37,878 nt of DNA from an uncultured Prevotellaceae bacterium (GTDB lineage Bacteria; Bacteroidota; Bacteroidia; Bacteroidales; Bacteroidaceae). This document shows, piece by piece, positions 34,812 through 37,878 of the stretch (the first letter of the stretch is position 1; each line of letters begins with the position of its first letter). Both the position numbers and the translations under genes were made by a program. The stretch spans positions 1 to 37,878 of the forward strand of contig OMSJ01000014.1 in NCBI GenBank assembly GCA_900313705.1, written 5' to 3'. The notes under the pieces were generated by a model, which was given only the letters and a program-made list of their open reading frames with translations, did no database searches and was not told the DNA's origin.

Positions 34812-37407
34812 ACCTCAATTCAGCATTTAGCTGAGTCTTGAGGTTATTAATCAGTTTCTGCATGACTGCATCAATGGCCTTGTCGTTGAGGGTCTTCGTC
34901 TCGTCCTGCAGGATGAAATTCACTGCATACGACTTCTTGCCTTCAGGCAGATTCTTACCCTCATAGACGTCGAAGAGCTTGACTGCCTTGAGCAACTTCT
35001 TCTCCGTCTGATAGGCAATGCGCTCTACTTCTGCGAAGGGGACACTGCTGTCGAGCAGCAGGGCAAGGTCGCGGCTGACGGCGGGGAACTTGCTTATCTC
35101 GGTGTAGGTGACGTTCTGCTTCTGTATGATGCGCATCAGTTGGTTCCAGCGGATGTCGGCAAAATAGACAGGTGCATCGATGCTGAAGGCTTTGGTGAGC
35201 TTGCCAGAGACGATACCCATCTCTGCCAGCACCTTGCCGCCACGGTTCTGGATGCAGAGGCTGGCGCTGTAGATGTCGCTCTTGCCTTCGCCGAAGACAA
35301 GCATTCCGAAGGGCACGCCCAGACGGGTGAAGATGTTCAGGACGTATGCCTTGAGCTGAGCGAAGGAGCTATCCTCGTCGGGATGTGCCCAACTGCCGCG
35401 AACGCGTTTGCCAGTCAGCCAAAGTCCGAGGTGATAGTCTTCGCTGTAGGCATCGAGCACATGCTTGATAACCTCTGGGTCGCGACTGCTGCTGACGCCC
35501 GGGATGATGTCGGGACACTTCTTCTCTGCCTGGAAACGATAGCAGTTGCCGTACTCGAAGAAGCGCAGGTCGGTGTTGCGATAGCTGACGTTGCGGGCAA
35601 TGCTTTCCAGACCGCCGAAGAGCAATGTCTGGCGCAGCACGTTGAGGTCCTGGCTGAGGGGATTGAGGAGCTTCACGCATTCCTCGCTCTTGTAACTCTC
35701 CAGCCCGTCGTAGTAAGCACCACGTTGCAGGCTGTTGTTCAGGATTTCGCGGAAGCCTCCACCCACGAGCTGCTCGCCGATGATGTTCTGCAACTTGTGG
35801 CTCATATCGTGGATGGTCTTGACGGTGAGGCTGTTCTTCAGCGTCGTAGGTATCTCCACATTGTTATATCCGTAGATGCGCAGGATGTCTTCCACCACGT
35901 CGCATGGTCTCTGTACGTCCACTCTGTAGGCAGGCACCGTAAGCTCCAGACCTTCGCTTGTCTCCTTGTCGATGGTCATCTCCAGACTTGTGACGATGCT
36001 CTTGATGGTCTCTTCGGGAATGTGTTTGCCGATGAGGGTATCGACGTAGTCGTACTTCAGCGAAACCTTGAAGTCGGGCATCGGCTTTGCCTGGACGTCA
36101 ACTACTTGCATGCTTACCTTTGCGCCAGCCAGTTCCTTGGCGAGGATGGCAGCTTGCTTCAGGGCATAGAGCTGTCCGTGGGGGTCGATGCCACGCTCAA
36201 AGCGGAAGCTTGCGTCGGTGCTCAGTCCATGGCGGCGGGCACTCTTGCGGATGCTGGTGGGGTTGAAGTAGGCACTCTCGAGGAGGACGTTTGTCGTCGT
36301 GTCGTAAGTGCCACTACCCTTTCCGCCGAACACGCCGGCGATGCACATCGGCTCCTTCGCGTTGCAGATGGCAAGGTCTTGGCTGGAAAGCTTGTGCTCT
36401 ACGCCGTCGAGGGTGACGAAGGGTGTGCCTTCGGGCAAGGTCTTGACGATGACCTGACGACCCTCTATCATGTCGGCATCAAAGCAATGCAGAGGCTGGC
36501 CGTAAGCCATCATGATGTAGTTCGTGATATCGACGATGTTGTTGATGGGACGCAGTCCGATGGTGCGCAACTTGTTCTGCAACCACTCGGGACTCTCCTT
36601 CACTTGGCAACCTGTTAAAGTAACACCTGCATAGCGAGGGCAGAGGTTCGGGTCTTCGATGGTGATGCTGATAGGCAGCGACTCGTCATCAACCTTGAAG
36701 CTTTCGCAGTCGGGACGATGCAGACTGGTCTTATAGCCGTTCTGCACAAGCCATGCATAGAGGTCGCGAGCCACGCCGTAGTGACTGCAGGCATCTGCCC
36801 TGTTGGGCGTAATATCCACTTCGATGAGCCAGTCACTTTCCACATGGAAGTACTCGGCAGCAGGTGTGCCTACCTTAGCATCCTGAGGAAGGACGATGAT
36901 GCCGCTGTGGTCATTGCCTATGCCTATTTCATCTTCTGCACAAAGCATACCGCAACTCTCCACTCCGCGCAACTTGCTGCGCTTGATGGTGAAGCACTCG
37001 TCACCATCGTAAAGCTTAGTGCCAACGACGGCAGCTATCACCTTCTGCCCAGCAGCCACGTTGGGTGCGCCGCAGACAATCTGGAGAACGCCATCGTCTT
37101 CTAGTGAAGAGTGAAGAGTGAAGAGTGAAGAATCAGAATTACCTTCATTGGGTTGGTTACTATCATTCTTCACTCTTAATTCTTCGTTCTTCACTCTGAC
37201 GGTGCAGACATGCATGTGGTCGCTATTGGGATGCGGCTCACAGGTCAACACCTCTGCCACCCAAAGACCTTCCAAACCACCCTTGATGGTCTGCACCTCC
37301 TCAACGCTATCAACTTCGAGACCCGCACTCGTCAATGCGTCTGCTACTTCTTGCGCACTTAGCGTGGTCTCGACATATTCCTTTAGCCACTTGTATGATA
37401 TATTCAT
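34810..37407 (-). CDS. pheT: Phenylalanine--tRNA ligase beta subunit, with an in-frame repeat insertion
   Basis: An 865-aa beta subunit of the heterotetrameric PheRS. It has the N-terminal MNISYKWLKEYVETTLSAQE and the EMAP-type tRNA-binding OB domain (about 40-185, with HPNSDHMHVCTV and LQIVCGAPNVAAGQKV). B3/B4 editing, B5 and catalytic-like domains follow, and the C-terminal FDX-ACB domain (about 770-865, KFPAVSRDLALLLDSSVPFA) completes it. It is about 35-45 residues longer than usual. The excess is residues 71-106 inside the OB domain, encoded by the same repeat as uvrA insert 2. The gene is otherwise intact. PheS is not in the window. Confidence 0.96.
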   Translation of the reverse strand: MNISYKWLKEYVETTLSAQEVADALTSAGLEVDSVEEVQTIKGGLEGLWVAEVLTCEPHPNSDHMHVCTVRVKNEELRVKNDSNQPNEGNSDSSLFTLHSSLEDDGVLQIVCGAPNVAAGQKVIAAVVGTKLYDGDECFTIKRSKLRGVESCGMLCAEDEIGIGNDHSGIIVLPQDAKVGTPAAEYFHVESDWLIEVDITPNRADACSHYGVARDLYAWLVQNGYKTSLHRPDCESFKVDDESLPISITIEDPNLCPRYAGVTLTGCQVKESPEWLQNKLRTIGLRPINNIVDITNYIMMAYGQPLHCFDADMIEGRQVIVKTLPEGTPFVTLDGVEHKLSSQDLAICNAKEPMCIAGVFGGKGSGTYDTTTNVLLESAYFNPTSIRKSARRHGLSTDASFRFERGIDPHGQLYALKQAAILAKELAGAKVSMQVVDVQAKPMPDFKVSLKYDYVDTLIGKHIPEETIKSIVTSLEMTIDKETSEGLELTVPAYRVDVQRPCDVVEDILRIYGYNNVEIPTTLKNSLTVKTIHDMSHKLQNIIGEQLVGGGFREILNNSLQRGAYYDGLESYKSEECVKLLNPLSQDLNVLRQTLLFGGLESIARNVSYRNTDLRFFEYGNCYRFQAEKKCPDIIPGVSSSRDPEVIKHVLDAYSEDYHLGLWLTGKRVRGSWAHPDEDSSFAQLKAYVLNIFTRLGVPFGMLVFGEGKSDIYSASLCIQNRGGKVLAEMGIVSGKLTKAFSIDAPVYFADIRWNQLMRIIQKQNVTYTEISKFPAVSRDLALLLDSSVPFAEVERIAYQTEKKLLKAVKLFDVYEGKNLPEGKKSYAVNFILQDETKTLNDKAIDAVMQKLINNLKTQLNAELR
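37090..37197 (-). repeat. In-frame repeat insert in pheT
   Basis: AGTGAAGAGTGAAG units (37103-37131) and inverted ATTCTTCACTCTTAATTCTT units (about 37163-37195) flank a short core. They are read as VKNEELRVKNDSN...NSDSSLFTLHSSL. They sit between CTVR and LQIVCGAPN, which are only a few residues apart in typical PheT. Confidence 0.75.
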
Positions 37408-37507
37408 CTTGATTAAAATGTGAAATGTAGAAAATTAGAAATGCAGAAGACTTACTTCATTTCTTATTATCTTATTATCTTAATGTCTTATTTTCTTAAT
37501 TCGCGTG

Positions 37508-37515
37508 CAAAGGTA
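37508..37515 (-). promoter_or_regulatory. -7 promoter element of pheT
   Basis: TACCTTTG on the minus strand, about 100 bases upstream of the pheT ATG. The leader contains TCTTATTATCTTATTATCTT-type repeats. The upstream side is AATTAAGAA repeat without a clear -33 TTTG. Confidence 0.6.
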
Positions 37516-37578
37516 CAAAAAAAATAAGAATTAAGGCTTAAGAATTAAGAATTTCTTTCTCTTTCCTAAGCGAAAGGC

Positions 37579-37794
37579 TTAAAAACATCTTTGTTCACTT
37601 GCCAGCATGACAAGGTCTATGGCATTAACTACACCATCGCCATTAATGTCGGCTGCCCAACGGACTGCTGAATTGACCGGCATACTGACGATTATGCGAC
37701 GAAGCAACTCAAGGTCTTCGGCATCGACTTTGCCATCGTCGTTGATGTCGCCCCGCTGATAGTTTTGCCCCATATAATCAGGCGTATAGGTCAT
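37579..37794 (-). CDS. Short dockerin-like (paired calcium-binding repeat) ORF, possibly a fragment
   Basis: A 71-aa ORF with two type-I dockerin-like repeats: GDINDDGKVDAEDLELLRRI and ADINGDGVVNAIDLVMLASE. Each carries the DxNxDGxVxxxD calcium loop. Such pairs usually form the C-terminus of large secreted proteins. Here an in-frame stop lies about 11 codons upstream of the ATG, and there is no signal peptide. It is therefore either the remnant of a larger gene, cut off from its body by a frameshift or rearrangement, or a very small independent gene. The window ends 84 bp upstream, so this cannot be decided. Confidence 0.6.
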   Translation of the reverse strand: MTYTPDYMGQNYQRGDINDDGKVDAEDLELLRRIIVSMPVNSAVRWAADINGDGVVNAIDLVMLASEQRCF

Positions 37795-37834
37795 TTTGCA
37801 GGCTGGAAACGACCATATGTTGTTCTATAGGTCA

Positions 37835-37863
37835 AATTGCAGGCTGAGATTTCGCCTGCAATT
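37835..37863. other. Perfect 10-bp-stem hairpin upstream of the dockerin ORF
   Basis: AATTGCAGGC (37835-37844) and GCCTGCAATT (37854-37863) form a perfect inverted repeat with a 9-base loop. TTTTGCAGGCTGG at 37795-37807 repeats part of the stem. It could be a terminator, an operator or part of a repeat. Confidence 0.4.
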
Positions 37864-37878
37864 TTGCCAAGTCAGAAG

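Overview
The window comes from a member of the Bacteroidota, most likely Bacteroidales and Prevotellaceae-like. Several signs agree. The promoters are of the -33 TTTG / -7 TAnnTTTG type, and most genes lack a Shine-Dalgarno sequence. There is a BspA-type leucine-rich-repeat lipoprotein, a secreted serpin, a GHL10-type glycosidase and a tandem pair of short CstA transporters. A COX24-like small basic protein gene sits in front of ribonuclease G. The species cannot be named from this sequence alone. Coding DNA is moderately GC-rich and intergenic DNA is much more AT-rich and full of repeats.

Layout: the 5' end of mutY (minus, cut by the window edge); a 29-aa basic ribosomal-type protein, rng and a secreted EEP-family phosphohydrolase (plus); a secreted serpin (minus); repeat DNA; pdxS-pdxT for PLP synthesis (minus); an operon of two cstA paralogues and a small beta-barrel protein (minus); a secreted GHL10 glycosidase (plus); repeat DNA; a small antitoxin-like protein, uvrA and a DUF389 membrane protein (minus); glnS (plus); 1.3 kb of repeats; a BspA-like LRR lipoprotein, a TPR protein, a C69 dipeptidase and the thiamine genes thiD-thiS-thiE-thiG-thiC (plus); repeat DNA; a thiF/moeB-like E1 enzyme and dnaB (plus); then yebC, a four-helix-bundle protein and pheT (minus); and a short dockerin-like ORF (minus) at the right edge.

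Metabolism: PdxST makes pyridoxal phosphate. ThiD/S/E/G/C/F cover HMP synthesis and phosphorylation, the sulfur carrier and its activation, thiazole synthesis and coupling. No gene for the dehydroglycine donor (thiH or thiO) is in the window, and no TPP riboswitch could be seen. The CstA pair probably imports a small carbon source such as pyruvate or peptides. RNase G, GlnRS, PheT, DnaB, UvrA, MutY and YebC are housekeeping.

The most unusual content is the repeat landscape. (1) Four copies of a ~150-180 bp element occur, the intact ones bounded by the inverted repeat ATGATAATCCGCAAAA. Each holds 4-5 palindromes AAGTAC-nn-GTACTT phased at exactly 22 bp. A second array with a different palindrome (TAGGT-GT-ACCTA) has the same 22-bp period. 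(2) Two elements have TTGCTGTCCGG terminal inverted repeats, one with a large fold-back interior. (3) Repeat sequence is inserted in frame inside conserved genes: uvrA three times, pheT once, pdxT probably once. The uvrA and pheT inserts encode nearly the same peptide, which resembles the behaviour of Rickettsia palindromic elements. (4) Long repeats abut the stop codons of glnS and thiC.
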